64,000 bases of DNA from Acidimicrobiales bacterium (GTDB lineage: Bacteria > Actinomycetota > Acidimicrobiia > Acidimicrobiales > RAAP-2). The DNA lies in assembly GCA_017883045.1 (NCBI GenBank), contig JADGOJ010000001.1, positions 1-64,000 on the forward strand, read 5' to 3'. Positions 1 through 8,930 of this stretch are shown in pieces. Both the position numbers and the translations under genes were made by a program. The notes beneath the pieces are model-generated. The model ran no database searches and was not told where the DNA came from. It saw only the letters and a list, made by a program, of their open reading frames with translations. Within the stretch, counting starts at the first letter, position 1, and each line of letters opens with the position of its first letter.

Positions 1-717
1 ATCTGCGTTCCCTCGGGCATCACCGGCGTCGAACAGCGTGCCGTGATGGAAGCGGCCGAGTTCGCCGGCGCGCGCAAGGCCTACATCATCGAAGAGCCCA
101 TGGCGGCTGCCATCGGCGCGGGACTGCCCATCCACGAACCGACCGGCAACATGGTCGTCGACATCGGCGGTGGCACGACCGAGGTCGCAGTGATCTCGCT
201 CGGCGGCATCGTGACAAGCCAGTCGATCCGCGTGGGGGGCGACGAACTCGACGAGGCGTTGATCGCGTTCGTGAAGAAGGAGTTCCAGCTGGCCCTCGGT
301 GAGCGCACCGCCGAGGAGATCAAGATCCAGCTCGGATCGGCCTACCCCCTCGAGGAGGAGCTGCGCGCCGAGATCCGCGGCCGCGACCTCGTGACGGGAC
401 TGCCCAAGACTGTGATCATCTCGACCGAACAGATACGCAAGGCCATGGAAGAGCCCGTCCAGGCCATCGTCGACGCCGTGAAGGTGACCCTCGACCGCAC
501 GCCGCCCGAGTTGTCGTCTGACCTGATGGAGCAGGGTATCGTCCTGACCGGTGGGGGCGCCCTGCTCGCCGGGATCGCGGCCCGACTGGAGTACGAGACC
601 AACATGCCCATCATCGTGGCCAACGACCCGTTGAATTGCGTGGCTCTCGGTAGCGGCATGTGCCTCGAAGAGCTCGACGTCTTCGCGCGCATGTTGAAGA
701 CCAGTCCTTCGCGCTAA
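1..717 (+). CDS. mreB: Rod shape-determining protein MreB (5' end outside window)
   Basis: MreB is the bacterial actin: an ATP-binding protein that polymerises under the membrane and steers lateral peptidoglycan synthesis. The gene is cut by the window edge; the last 238 codons are visible and the frame is open from base 1, beginning with the conserved [13 protein letters not shown] segment. The phosphate-2 loop [13 protein letters not shown] lies near visible residue 50 and the adenosine motif [10 protein letters not shown] near the C-terminus, both of the actin/Hsp70 ATPase fold. Length and C-terminus are normal for the family. mreC follows after three bases, so the pair is surely co-transcribed. 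Confidence 0.97.
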   Translation: MCVPSGITGVEQRAVMEAAEFAGARKAYIIEEPMAAAIGAGLPIHEPTGNMVVDIGGGTTEVAVISLGGIVTSQSIRVGGDELDEALIAFVKKEFQLALGERTAEEIKIQLGSAYPLEEELRAEIRGRDLVTGLPKTVIISTEQIRKAMEEPVQAIVDAVKVTLDRTPPELSSDLMEQGIVLTGGGALLAGIAARLEYETNMPIIVANDPLNCVALGSGMCLEELDVFARMLKTSPSR

Positions 718-720
718 CAC

Positions 721-1539
721 GTGGCCACTGACCGGACGAGGCGTCGCACCTGGGCGATCGCCGTCGCCGTCACGGCCCTGCTCTCGGTCCTCTACTTCAG
801 CGGTGGTGTCGTCTCGGGACTGCGCAGCGCCGCCAACCTCGTCGTGAATCCGTTCAGCTGGACGGTGAACGTCGTGGCGCGCCCGATCGGTCACCTGTTC
901 GCCGGCATCGTGAACTACAGCGACGTCGTGGCCCAGAACCAACGCCTGCGCTACCAACTGGGGCAAGCCGAGCTTCGCGCCAACGAGGGCTGGGCCATCG
1001 AGCGTCAACTCCAGGAGATCACGACCCAACTCCATGTGCCCTTCGTCGGGTCGCTGCCCGTCGTCGCCGCGCAGGTCACCGCGCTGTCGCCGACGAACTT
1101 CGCCGCCACCATCGACATCTCCAAGGGGCGCGACGACGGCGTGCTGGTCGGCATGCCGGTCGTGGCCAACGGTGGACTGGTGGGCCGGGTGATCGCCACC
1201 ACGCCGCGCGGGGCGACCGTGCGTCTGATCTCTGACGTCAATTCGGCGATCGGCGTGACCTTCGGCACGGGCCAGACCTCGCTCGTGGTGGACGGACGAG
1301 GAGTGAACAACGGCCTCGGCGCGACCGCGGTTCCGCTTAGTACCGCCCTCAAGCCCGGCACGGTGCTGACGACCGACGGTCTCCGAGGTGGACTCTTTCC
1401 GCCGGGGCTTCCCGTGGCGACGGTGGCCAACGTGAGCCTCACCCCGGGTGCCGCGACCTATAACGTGTCCCTGCACCCGACCGCGGATTTGCGACGTATC
1501 ACGTACCTCGACGTCATCTTGTGGGAGCCCTCGACGTGA
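721..1539 (+). CDS. mreC: Rod shape-determining protein MreC
   Basis: MreC is a bitopic membrane protein that links the MreB filament to the periplasmic wall-synthesis enzymes, including PBP2. The 272-residue product starts at GTG three bases after the mreB stop. It has a short basic N-terminus, one membrane segment (about residues 11-33), a Gln/Glu/Arg-rich probable coiled coil (about 60-100) and a C-terminal beta-rich part with the typical glycine pattern around VVANGGLVGRV and SDVNSAIGV. The last codons overlap mreD. Position between mreB and mreD and the topology make the call secure. Confidence 0.95.
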   Translation: MATDRTRRRTWAIAVAVTALLSVLYFSGGVVSGLRSAANLVVNPFSWTVNVVARPIGHLFAGIVNYSDVVAQNQRLRYQLGQAELRANEGWAIERQLQEITTQLHVPFVGSLPVVAAQVTALSPTNFAATIDISKGRDDGVLVGMPVVANGGLVGRVIATTPRGATVRLISDVNSAIGVTFGTGQTSLVVDGRGVNNGLGATAVPLSTALKPGTVLTTDGLRGGLFPPGLPVATVANVSLTPGAATYNVSLHPTADLRRITYLDVILWEPST

Positions 1540-2048
1540 CCAGAGCGCTCGTCTCCGCCACCCTGGTGACCCTCTGCATCGTTGCGCTGCAACTCTCGAT
1601 CCTCTCGTCACTTCGCTTCGCCGGCGTCGTCGTCATGCTGGTGTGGCTCTGGCCGCTCGCGATGGGTCTCGCGGGCTTCACGGTGCTGGCAGTGTGGAGC
1701 GCGCTGGTCGCGGGGGTCTTCTTCGACACCCACGCGGTGACGCCCTTCGGGCTCACCGCCGCGGTGGGCATGCTGCTCGCCTACGGCGCCTCGCGCCTCG
1801 GCAAGGAGGGTGTGGGCGACCTCGACTCGGCGGCGTGGTGGGTGGCGCCGGTCCTCGCCGCGGGCGGCGGATTCGTCGCCCCGGCGCTCTACGTGGTCGG
1901 CGCGTTCGTGACCCTGCACTTCTCGCTGTGGCGCGGCAGCACGCTCGCCATGATGGTGGTCAACGCACTGGCCTTCCTGGTGCTGGCCCGCCCGGTCTCT
2001 CGCCTCGCGCGGGTCGTCGGCAACTTCGGGGTTCGAGTCCGTCGATGA
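1536..2048 (+). CDS. mreD: Rod shape-determining protein MreD
   Basis: MreD is the small polytopic partner of MreC in the elongasome. I place the start at GTG 1536, which overlaps the mreC stop as GTGA, giving 170 residues; an in-frame GTG at 1521 would add five. The protein is almost entirely hydrophobic, with about five membrane segments and short loops, and ends in a basic tail. Sequence conservation in MreD is low, so the call rests on size, topology and the fixed position between mreC and the PBP2 gene. The stop overlaps the next start as ATGA. Confidence 0.9.
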   Translation: MTRALVSATLVTLCIVALQLSILSSLRFAGVVVMLVWLWPLAMGLAGFTVLAVWSALVAGVFFDTHAVTPFGLTAAVGMLLAYGASRLGKEGVGDLDSAAWWVAPVLAAGGGFVAPALYVVGAFVTLHFSLWRGSTLAMMVVNALAFLVLARPVSRLARVVGNFGVRVRR

Positions 2049-4183
2049 AGGGTTCGTGGCGCGACCGCCCCAGCGGCTCGTGGTTCTCGCGCCTGTGGCG
2101 CCCCTGGGTCTCGTTGCACCCGTTTCGAGGACGCGGCCGCTCGATCAACGAGCCCAGGCCCGTGGGCATCCGGGACCTGGTGGCTGCTCCGGGTGATGTG
2201 CAGTCGCGTCCCGAGCGCCGTTGGTTCGTCATCGGGGGCTTCTTCCTCGTGCTCTTCGTCCTGCTCGTCGGCCGGCTCTTCGTGCTGCAGATCGTCGACT
2301 ACAAGTCGTCGGTCGCGGCGGTGAACTCCAACTCGCTGCGCGTCAGCACGATCCCGGCCTCGCGTGGACTGATTCTGGACCGCTACGGCCATCCGCTCGT
2401 GGCGAACGTCATCACCGTGGAGATCAGGCTCTCGCGCGCCGAGGCCACGCTGCACCCGACGATCAAGGGCGCACTGGCGTCCTTGACGGGACTGAGCGTG
2501 CGCCAGATCAACAGCGACCTCAGCAACGTCCAGTACGACCCGTACCAGCCGGCGCCGATCATGAGCAACGCCCCGGCGCGCGTCGTGGAGTTCATCCAGC
2601 TGCACCCCACCGAGTTCCCGGGGGTGTCGGTGCTGAATGTGGCGCGGCGCTCGTACCCGCTGGGCGGCAACGTCGGCGCCCAGGTCCTCGGCTACGTCGG
2701 CCCGATCACCGGCGCCGAGATCGCCGCCAATCCCAACGCCGGCTACAAGACCGACTCCACGATCGGCAAGACGGGCATCGAGTCGTTCTACGAGCACTAC
2801 CTGCGCGGCCACGACGGCACCAGCACCCTCGAGGTCGACGCCTTCGGCAACGTCCTCGGCTCGGTGCAGACCACCCAGCCCAAGGTCGGCCACTCGGTGG
2901 TGCTGAACATCGACGAGGGGCTGCAGAAGGCGCTCGACGGATACCTCGCCAGTGACATCCTGGCAGTGCGCAAGTCCGTCGACCCGCGCTCGGGGAAACG
3001 CCCGCCCGCCCCCAACGGCGCGGCGATCGTGCTCGATCCCAACACCGGGGCGGTGCTGGCGATGTCGAGCTATCCGTCCTACAACCTGTCGTCGTTCGTC
3101 AACGGCCTCTCCACCAAGCTGTTCCATGAACTGCTCAACCAGGGCGCCTTCAACAACTTCGCGCTCCAGGGCCTGTACACCCCGGGCAGCACGTTCAAGC
3201 TGATCTCGGCCACCGCCCAGATGCAGACCGGGGTCCTGTCGCCCAGCACCCTGATTAACGACACCGGCACCTACAAGGTGCCCGGCTGCCTGCAGGGCTA
3301 CCACGGCTGTCTGTTCCACGACGACGAGCGCTCGGGCGCCGGACTCGTCAACCTGCCCCTGGCCCTGACCAAGTCCTCGGACTACTACTTCTACAACCTG
3401 GGCTACCTCTTCTGGTCCCAGACCGGCAAGTACGGCGAGACGCCGATCCAGAACGTGGCCCACCTCTACGGCCTCGACCAGTACACCAACATCGACCTGC
3501 CCGACGAGGGTCAGGGACGCGTCGACTCGCCGTCGGTGCGACGCTCGCTGCACGCCCAGGCCCCCAAGGCCTTCCCGAACGTCAGTTGGTACACGGGGGA
3601 CAACATCGAGATGGCCTTCGGCCAGGGCACGACCGCGATCACGCCCCTCGAGCTCGCCAACGCCTACGCCACGTTCGCCAACGGCGGCACGCGCTACACG
3701 CCCGAGGTCGCCGCGGCCGTCATCGATGCCCACGGCAAGCTCATCATCCGCTACGGACCTCGGGTCCTCGGCCACGTCAGCCTGCCGCCGCGCGTGCGCG
3801 ACCCCATCCTCCAGGGCCTGCTCGGCGCGGTGAACAGCCCCCAAGGCACGGCGTACGGCACGTTCCACAGCATCGCCAACTTCTCACTCGCCGGGTTCCC
3901 GATCGCCGGCAAGACCGGGACCGCGAGCAACGCCCCCGGCCTCGAGCCGAACTCGTGGTTCGTGGGCTTCGGGCCGGTCAACCATCCCCGGTACGTCGTG
4001 CTCTGTGTGGTGGGCCAGGGCGGCTACGGCGCCGAGGCCGCCGCGCCCGTGGTGGCCGAGACCTTCAACTACCTCGTGGCCCACCCGATCAGGCCCGTGC
4101 GCCTGAAACCACAGCTCTCGCTGCCCGTCGCGACCACCACTTCGCCGAGCACGACCACCAGTTCGGCCAAGAAGTCTGGCTAG
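2045..4183 (+). CDS. mrdA: Peptidoglycan D,D-transpeptidase PBP2 (class B PBP)
   Basis: This is the elongation-specific class B penicillin-binding protein that cross-links new peptidoglycan outside the membrane. The frame is open much further upstream, but ATG 2045 overlaps the mreD stop (ATGA) and gives 712 residues, a normal size. A basic cytoplasmic segment of about 60 residues is followed by one membrane anchor (FFLVLFVLLVGRLFVLQIV), the pedestal domain, and the transpeptidase domain with the catalytic S382-T-F-K385, S444-S-D446 and K623-T-G motifs. A Ser/Thr-rich tail closes the protein. The RodA glycosyltransferase gene, often the next gene, is not here. Confidence 0.96.
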   Translation: MKGSWRDRPSGSWFSRLWRPWVSLHPFRGRGRSINEPRPVGIRDLVAAPGDVQSRPERRWFVIGGFFLVLFVLLVGRLFVLQIVDYKSSVAAVNSNSLRVSTIPASRGLILDRYGHPLVANVITVEIRLSRAEATLHPTIKGALASLTGLSVRQINSDLSNVQYDPYQPAPIMSNAPARVVEFIQLHPTEFPGVSVLNVARRSYPLGGNVGAQVLGYVGPITGAEIAANPNAGYKTDSTIGKTGIESFYEHYLRGHDGTSTLEVDAFGNVLGSVQTTQPKVGHSVVLNIDEGLQKALDGYLASDILAVRKSVDPRSGKRPPAPNGAAIVLDPNTGAVLAMSSYPSYNLSSFVNGLSTKLFHELLNQGAFNNFALQGLYTPGSTFKLISATAQMQTGVLSPSTLINDTGTYKVPGCLQGYHGCLFHDDERSGAGLVNLPLALTKSSDYYFYNLGYLFWSQTGKYGETPIQNVAHLYGLDQYTNIDLPDEGQGRVDSPSVRRSLHAQAPKAFPNVSWYTGDNIEMAFGQGTTAITPLELANAYATFANGGTRYTPEVAAAVIDAHGKLIIRYGPRVLGHVSLPPRVRDPILQGLLGAVNSPQGTAYGTFHSIANFSLAGFPIAGKTGTASNAPGLEPNSWFVGFGPVNHPRYVVLCVVGQGGYGAEAAAPVVAETFNYLVAHPIRPVRLKPQLSLPVATTTSPSTTTSSAKKSG

Positions 4184-4490
4184 CCCCTGATGGGGAGTAG
4201 CCTTGAGACCGTTGGGCGTCGCTGCGCAGAGAGTGCAGCACGCGAAAAGACGCAGTCGATGCGCGGTGCAGTCGCACTCCGCACGGACAAGCATTAAGGA
4301 CGCAACGTGGTACACGGCAGTGAAGTGACCCTAGTGATCACCTTGTTCGTCATCCCCTTCGTCGTGGCCCAACGCGCCATCGTTTCTTCCATCCACGCCG
4401 ACGTCGCGGCCACCGCGCCGCGCGCGGCACTCATCAGTAGTAGTGCGGCGCACTACGCCCCCACCTTCAAGAACTCAAGGAGTACCCGTC
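4184..4490 (+). other. Intergenic region / probable rne leader
   Basis: About 300 bases separate the PBP2 gene from rne. They contain several short GC-rich inverted repeats (for example around 4220-4240 and 4258-4285) but no hairpin with a T-run that would be a clear terminator. A 74-codon open frame at 4307-4531 has one hydrophobic stretch but runs into rne and has no ribosome binding site; I do not call it. In E. coli the rne 5' untranslated region is the site of RNase E autoregulation, so a structured leader here is plausible but unproven. Confidence 0.4.
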
Positions 4491-6089
4491 GTGAGCGACG
4501 AAACCAACATTCAACCTGCATCATCGTCTAGCCCCCGCATTGGCGACACCCGACCAGCCCCCCAGATAGGCGACACCCGACCGGGGACCCCGTCGTCACC
4601 GCCCTCGAGTCCCTCGGGGGGCCAGGAGCGCCAGGGCCAGGGCGCCAACCGGCGCCGGCGCGGCGGACGGGGACGCGGCGGCCAGGGCGGCTCTCCGCGT
4701 CCTGCGTCACGCGTATTCGAGGCGCCGGTCGAGGCGTCCGCCCCCGAGGCCGCCGGGGCCGACAGCGCCGCCGGGCGCGGCAAGAACAGGAAGCGCCGCG
4801 GGGGGGAGCGGCGCACCCGCGCCCAGGGCCGCTACCTCATGTGCGTGCACACCTCCAAGGAGGCGACCCACATCGCCACCCTCGAGGGCCGCACCATGGT
4901 CGAGTACACGGTCGCCAAGGCCGCCGACGAGACCAACCAGATCGACGGCAACATCTACGTGGGCCGCATCCAGAACGTGTTGCCGGGCATGGAGCTGGCC
5001 TTCGTCGACATCGGCATCCCGAAGAACGCCGTGCTCTACCGCGGCGACATCTCCTTTGACGCCGAGGACGTCGAGGGCCCCTCGTCCAACGCCAAGCGGA
5101 TCGAACAGATGATCCGCTCGGGCCAGACGATCATCTGCCAGGTGACCAAGAACGCCATCGGCGCCAAGGGCGCGCGTCTGACCCAGGAGGTCTCGCTGCC
5201 GGGACGCTTCGCGGTGCTGGTGCCCAACTCCTCGACCATCGGCATCTCCAAGCGCCTGCCCGACGGCGAGCGCCGCCGCCTGCGAAAGATCATCGACGAG
5301 GTCAAGCCCGCGCGCCACGGCATCATCATCCGCACGGCCGCCGAAGGCGTCACCGCCGACGATCTCGCACGCGACGTGGCGTCGCTGTCCGAGAAGTGGG
5401 CGGCCATCGAGGCCGAGGTCGCCAAGTCCAACCAGCCCCGGCTCATCTACCGCGACCTGGACCTGGCCGTGCGGGTCCTGCGCGAAGAGCTCAACGACGA
5501 CTACCGCGGCGTCCTGATCGACGACCTCGAGCTCTACGAGAAGGTCCGCGAGTACGTGCTGGCCGTGAACCCCGAACTCGCCGACCGCATCGAGTACTAC
5601 GACCGCTCCACCGAGGAGCTCCCGCTCTTCGAGCGCTACTTCGTCCACGAGCAACTCCATCGGGCCCTTGACCGCAAGGTGTTCCTGCCCTCGGGTGGGT
5701 CGCTCATCATCGAGCGCACTGAGGCCCTGACCGTCGTCGACGTCAACACCGGCAAGAACGTCGGCACGACGAACCTCGAGGAGACCGTCTTTCGCAACAA
5801 CCTCGAGGCCGCCGAGGAGGTGGCCCGCCAGCTGCGACTTCGCGACATCGGCGGCATCATCGTCATCGACTTCATCGACATGGAGGCCAAGGGCAACCGC
5901 GAGGCGGTCGCCTCGGCGTTGCGCCTCGCTCTGTCGCGCGACAAGACCCGCACCCAGGTCTTCGACATCTCCGAGCTCGGACTGGTCGAAATGACCCGCA
6001 AACGGGTCAATGAGGGACTGCTCGAGTCGGTCTCGAGCGTGTGCGCGGTGTGCGACGGCCGGGGATTCGTCGTGGAGACCGGCCTGTAG
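4491..6089 (+). CDS. rne: Ribonuclease E/G
   Basis: Single-strand-specific, 5'-end-sensing endoribonuclease that starts mRNA decay and matures rRNA and tRNA. Start is GTG 4491, preceded by AAGGAG at about 4477-4482; product 532 residues. Residues 1-115 are low-complexity, Pro/Ser then Gly/Arg-rich, with a repeated GDTRP motif. Then come the S1 domain (about 120-220), the 5' sensor and the DNase I-like catalytic part with the two magnesium aspartates D417 (VVDVNTGKN) and D460 (IVIDFIDM), and the zinc-link C518-A-V-C521. There is no long C-terminal scaffold, so it resembles RNase G plus an N-terminal arm, as in several actinobacteria. rplU and rpmA follow, a common neighbourhood. Confidence 0.95.
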   Translation: MSDETNIQPASSSSPRIGDTRPAPQIGDTRPGTPSSPPSSPSGGQERQGQGANRRRRGGRGRGGQGGSPRPASRVFEAPVEASAPEAAGADSAAGRGKNRKRRGGERRTRAQGRYLMCVHTSKEATHIATLEGRTMVEYTVAKAADETNQIDGNIYVGRIQNVLPGMELAFVDIGIPKNAVLYRGDISFDAEDVEGPSSNAKRIEQMIRSGQTIICQVTKNAIGAKGARLTQEVSLPGRFAVLVPNSSTIGISKRLPDGERRRLRKIIDEVKPARHGIIIRTAAEGVTADDLARDVASLSEKWAAIEAEVAKSNQPRLIYRDLDLAVRVLREELNDDYRGVLIDDLELYEKVREYVLAVNPELADRIEYYDRSTEELPLFERYFVHEQLHRALDRKVFLPSGGSLIIERTEALTVVDVNTGKNVGTTNLEETVFRNNLEAAEEVARQLRLRDIGGIIVIDFIDMEAKGNREAVASALRLALSRDKTRTQVFDISELGLVEMTRKRVNEGLLESVSSVCAVCDGRGFVVETGL

Positions 6090-6117
6090 GTCGTCACGGA
6101 CCCCGGCGCACTTCGGC

Positions 6118-6123
6118 TACTAT
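6118..6123 (+). promoter_or_regulatory. Possible -10 box for rplU-rpmA
   Basis: TACTAT lies 9 nt before the rplU ATG. If used, the mRNA would start about 2-3 nt before the start codon and be near-leaderless. No convincing -35 is visible. Confidence 0.4.
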
Positions 6124-6132
6124 GGAAACCTT

Positions 6133-6444
6133 ATGTACGCCGTTATCCGTGTAGGAACATCCCAAGAGCGCGTCACCGAGGGCCAGGTGGTCCGCGTGGA
6201 CCTGCGCCCCGAGGCGAACGACTCAGAAATCCAGTTCGAGCCAGTCCTGCTCGTCGACGGCGACACCGTCGTCGCCGGGCCAGCGCTGAAGGGTGCGACG
6301 GTCACCGCCAAGATCATCGGCAACGAGACCGGTCCGAAGATCCGCGCCCTCACCTACAAGTCGAAGTCGATCCAGCGTCGTCGCTGGGGACACCGCCAGC
6401 ACTACTCGACCGTTGAAATCACCAAGATTTCGCCCAAGGCCTAA
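6133..6444 (+). CDS. rplU: 50S ribosomal protein L21
   Basis: Structural protein of the large ribosomal subunit that contacts 23S rRNA. The start is the ATG of MYAVIRVG, the invariant L21 N-terminus; the frame is open upstream into rne but that part does not resemble L21. The 103 residues match the family length, with the conserved KIRALTYKSKS-RRR-GHRQ C-terminal RNA-binding part. It forms a pair with rpmA nine bases later. Confidence 0.97.
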   Translation: MYAVIRVGTSQERVTEGQVVRVDLRPEANDSEIQFEPVLLVDGDTVVAGPALKGATVTAKIIGNETGPKIRALTYKSKSIQRRRWGHRQHYSTVEITKISPKA

Positions 6445-6453
6445 GGAGCACCC

Positions 6454-6705
6454 ATGTCAAAGACCAAAGGTGGCGGTTCCACCAGGAACGGCCGCGATTC
6501 CAACGCCCAGCGCCTCGGGGTCAAGACGTTCGACGGCACCGCGGTGAAGGGCGGCAGCATCATCATCCGCCAGCGCGGCACCCAGTTCCACCCGGGTCGC
6601 AACGTCGGCATCGGCAAGGACGACACGCTGTTCGCACTCACTGAGGGAACCGTCAAGTTCGGCTTCCGCCGCGGTCGCAAGCTCGTCGACGTACTCGTCG
6701 ACTAG
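6454..6705 (+). CDS. rpmA: 50S ribosomal protein L27
   Basis: L27 sits at the peptidyl-transferase centre. The 83 residues begin [16 protein letters not shown], the conserved flexible N-terminus that reaches the active site; there is no cleavable Firmicute-type N-extension. AAGGAG stands before the ATG. In most bacteria obg follows directly; here it is 3.8 kb away beyond three other genes. Confidence 0.97.
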   Translation: MSKTKGGGSTRNGRDSNAQRLGVKTFDGTAVKGGSIIIRQRGTQFHPGRNVGIGKDDTLFALTEGTVKFGFRRGRKLVDVLVD

Positions 6706-6713
6706 TCATCGCC

Positions 6714-6733
6714 CGTCGAGCGAAAGCTCGACG
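6714..6733 (+). terminator. Hairpin after rpmA (GAAA tetraloop)
   Basis: An 8-bp perfect GC-rich stem (6714-6721 with 6726-6733) is closed by a GAAA tetraloop, nine bases after the rpmA stop. There is no T-run after it, so it may stop transcription weakly or protect the 3' end of the rplU-rpmA mRNA. The next gene is on the opposite strand, which fits a transcript end here. Confidence 0.5.
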
Positions 6734-6814
6734 CACCGCCTCACCGACCTGCTCCTCCTGGCCGCGTGGCTCACTGCGCGCAATCTCGACCATGCGGTCG
6801 CGCGCCGCAGCGTC

Positions 6815-8386
6815 CTAGGCGGCGCGGTGGCGGTTTCTGGGTCGCCTGGAACTGGCCGGCGAAGCGTCGATGGGATCGCGCGAACTCCAGATCCACCAGA
6901 TCGTCACGACGCCGATCAGCGTGGTCGCGACGGCGTAGGCCACCAGCGTGGGCAGTTGGCCGGTCGGAGGCGACCATCCCTGGTGGTGGAGGAAGAACCA
7001 TCGCGGGCCCTCGACGCCCACCGCGTAGCGACGCAGGTTGACGTAGAAGGCGACCAGCTCGAGTAGCGACGCGACCGCGACGATCACCGTCGCCAGCCAC
7101 CGTTCGAAGGCGCCCGATCGCACGGCACTGGCACAGAGGCCCGCACCGAGGATCAGCGCCCCCACCGTGAGCGGCATGCCGTCGCGTCCCTGCCACACGA
7201 CGCCAATCTCGCGAGCTTCCCTCGACACGATCAGCACGGGCACCGCGATGGCCAGGGCGCAGACGGCGGCGAGTGCACCGCGCTGACGCCAGCCGGCGCG
7301 CGCGAGCGCCACCAGCACGATGGCGAGCATCAAGAGGTACCAGGCCCCGTAGAGGCCGATCGGCATGGTCGTGTCGAGCCAGCCCAACACGCCCACGCTC
7401 TCGCGCAGCCACTGGTAGCCGTGGTCGGCCACGAGGCGGAAGGTCTGGAGTGTCGTGGAGTGGCGGTCGATCACCACGTGACTGGGCAGCACATTCAAGG
7501 TCCCCTGGGTCCAGATCCACGCCACGGCGGCGATCCCGGCGACGCCCACCGAAGCAGTGGCGATCCGGACGTCGCGCCGTTCTCGCAACAGACCCACCAC
7601 GCGGCTCGGCCCGAGGAGCAGGGTCAAGACGAGCGCGACGAGCAGCACCCACAGTGGCGAGAGTCCCCGGATCAAGGCGAGGACCGACGCCGTTGCGCCG
7701 ACAATGGCGACGAGGCCCCTGGGCGGGTCGGCCGGATACTCGAGCGCCATGATGACGACCGCCGTCCAGAGGCAGATGGCCGTGACGATCTCGAAGCCGC
7801 TGGGATTGACGGCAGAGGACAAGAAGAGGGTGATGGGCGTCAACGCTGCGAAGATGCCCGCCACGAGCGACCGGCGCCGACTCCACCGCGCCACCGCGTA
7901 GGCGCTCAGTGCCAGCATCGCCGCGCAGATAGCCGCGCTGACGAGTCGCATCGCGTAGATGCCCGATCGTTGTTGGGAGAGGTACGAACCGGTGCCCACC
8001 AGCGCGTAGTAGAGCGGTGGGTAGTGGCCGACGTGGATGGTGGTCTCCACGAGTAGCTCGGAGGTGGGCCACGTCGGCGAGCACGAGGCCGGCGTCGAGG
8101 CGTGGAACTGCCAGCAGGTGATCCAGTACTTGACTGCGTTGATCGACGCGGGGACCCTCACCGTCACGAGCACCTTGTTGGTCGGCGAGGTCCGGTGACC
8201 TAGATGGCCATGGTCGAGGGCGTCGGCACGGATGACGTGGGCCTGTTCGTCGGGGGCCGCCACCAACGGGCTGGCGAACGACCAGCAGGCAATCGACAGG
8301 AATGCGAGCACGAAGAAGACGAGGAACACCGCCCTCGGGGGGAATCGTCGCGCGACGGCCCTGGCGTCAGGCGGCGGTCCATTCAC
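6815..8386 (-). CDS. DUF2142 family polytopic membrane protein
   Basis: A 523-residue protein with about eleven membrane segments. After the first segment it has the PDEQAH motif (about residue 44) and, further on, GHYPPLYYAL; these are marks of the DUF2142 family, which resembles lipid-linked sugar glycosyltransferases of the GT-C fold and is often found with cell-surface polysaccharide genes. Exact substrate unknown. The GTG at 8386 is chosen because TAGGGT stands 6 nt upstream on this strand. It lies alone, convergent to rpmA. Confidence 0.85.
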   Translation of the reverse strand: MNGPPPDARAVARRFPPRAVFLVFFVLAFLSIACWSFASPLVAAPDEQAHVIRADALDHGHLGHRTSPTNKVLVTVRVPASINAVKYWITCWQFHASTPASCSPTWPTSELLVETTIHVGHYPPLYYALVGTGSYLSQQRSGIYAMRLVSAAICAAMLALSAYAVARWSRRRSLVAGIFAALTPITLFLSSAVNPSGFEIVTAICLWTAVVIMALEYPADPPRGLVAIVGATASVLALIRGLSPLWVLLVALVLTLLLGPSRVVGLLRERRDVRIATASVGVAGIAAVAWIWTQGTLNVLPSHVVIDRHSTTLQTFRLVADHGYQWLRESVGVLGWLDTTMPIGLYGAWYLLMLAIVLVALARAGWRQRGALAAVCALAIAVPVLIVSREAREIGVVWQGRDGMPLTVGALILGAGLCASAVRSGAFERWLATVIVAVASLLELVAFYVNLRRYAVGVEGPRWFFLHHQGWSPPTGQLPTLVAYAVATTLIGVVTIWWIWSSRDPIDASPASSRRPRNRHRAA

Positions 8387-8392
8387 GCGATG

Positions 8393-8398
8393 ACCCTA
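8393..8398 (-). promoter_or_regulatory. -10 box, leaderless start of the DUF2142 gene
   Basis: TAGGGT on the minus strand with a 6-nt gap to GTG 8386, so transcription is predicted to start at the start codon. It supports GTG 8386 over the ATG two codons inside another frame. Confidence 0.5.
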
Positions 8399-8535
8399 AC
8401 AGTTGGCAATTGCCCGGCATCGGAACCGCCACGGGTGACGAGCACACCGATCCGGCTCAGCATTCGCTGGGAACTCGTGTGCCTTCGCCGATCGGACGAT
8501 GTGATCGCGTGGCTCGTGTGGTCCGAGGGAACGAC

Positions 8536-8575
8536 GAACCCCCGACCTCTCGCCGTGGCGAGAGGTCGGGGGTTC
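8536..8575 (-). terminator. Perfect 19-bp hairpin downstream of the HU gene
   Basis: Bases 8536-8554 and 8557-8575 are perfect reverse complements separated by only two bases, forming a very strong GC-rich stem. It lies 77 bases after the minus-strand HU stop and about 150 bases before the next minus-strand gene, so it most likely ends the HU transcript. Neither side has a long T-run. Because it is symmetric it could also stop plus-strand read-through. Confidence 0.7.
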
Positions 8576-8651
8576 GGTTCGACTTATCCCTTTACCGCAC
8601 GAATCGTCTCGAAAGGCTCTCGCCCGAAGGGAATCGTGTCAGCGAAGAGGA

Positions 8652-8930
8652 CTACGCGCCCTTGACTGCTTTCTTGAAGGTCGAGCCAATCGAGACCTTC
8701 GGGGCGTTGGAGGCCTTGACCTGAATGGCCTCGCCCGTCTGGGGGTTACGGGCCGTACGAGCCTTGCGAGCAACCCGCTCGAACGAAAGGAAGCCCGACA
8801 GCACGATCTTCTCGCCCTTCGAGACGTTCTTGACGACGACTTCTTCAAAGCCCTTGAGGACCTCCGCTACCGTGTTCTTGGCTGCGCCACTCTCGGCAAC
8901 AATTGCATCTACCAACTCGGCCTTGTTCAC
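8652..8930 (-). CDS. hup: DNA-binding protein HU
   Basis: Histone-like nucleoid protein that binds and bends DNA as a dimer. The start is GTG 8930 (VNKAELVDAIVAESG), with AAGGAG at 8938-8943 on this strand; upstream codons do not resemble HU. The 92 residues match the classical HU length, with the signature GFLSFERVARKARTARNPQTGE forming the DNA-binding arms. It lacks the Lys/Ala-rich C-terminal tail found in mycobacterial and streptomycete HU (HupB/HupS). Confidence 0.95.
   Translation of the reverse strand: MNKAELVDAIVAESGAAKNTVAEVLKGFEEVVVKNVSKGEKIVLSGFLSFERVARKARTARNPQTGEAIQVKASNAPKVSIGSTFKKAVKGA

Noticed and set aside
1889-3868. 659-codon minus-strand open frame
   Set aside because: Antisense shadow of the PBP2 gene with Arg/Val/Asp-rich composition.
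4307-4531. 74-codon frame with a hydrophobic stretch before rne
   Set aside because: It runs into rne in another frame, has no ribosome binding site or -10 box at the right distance, and its second half is the rne start region read out of frame.
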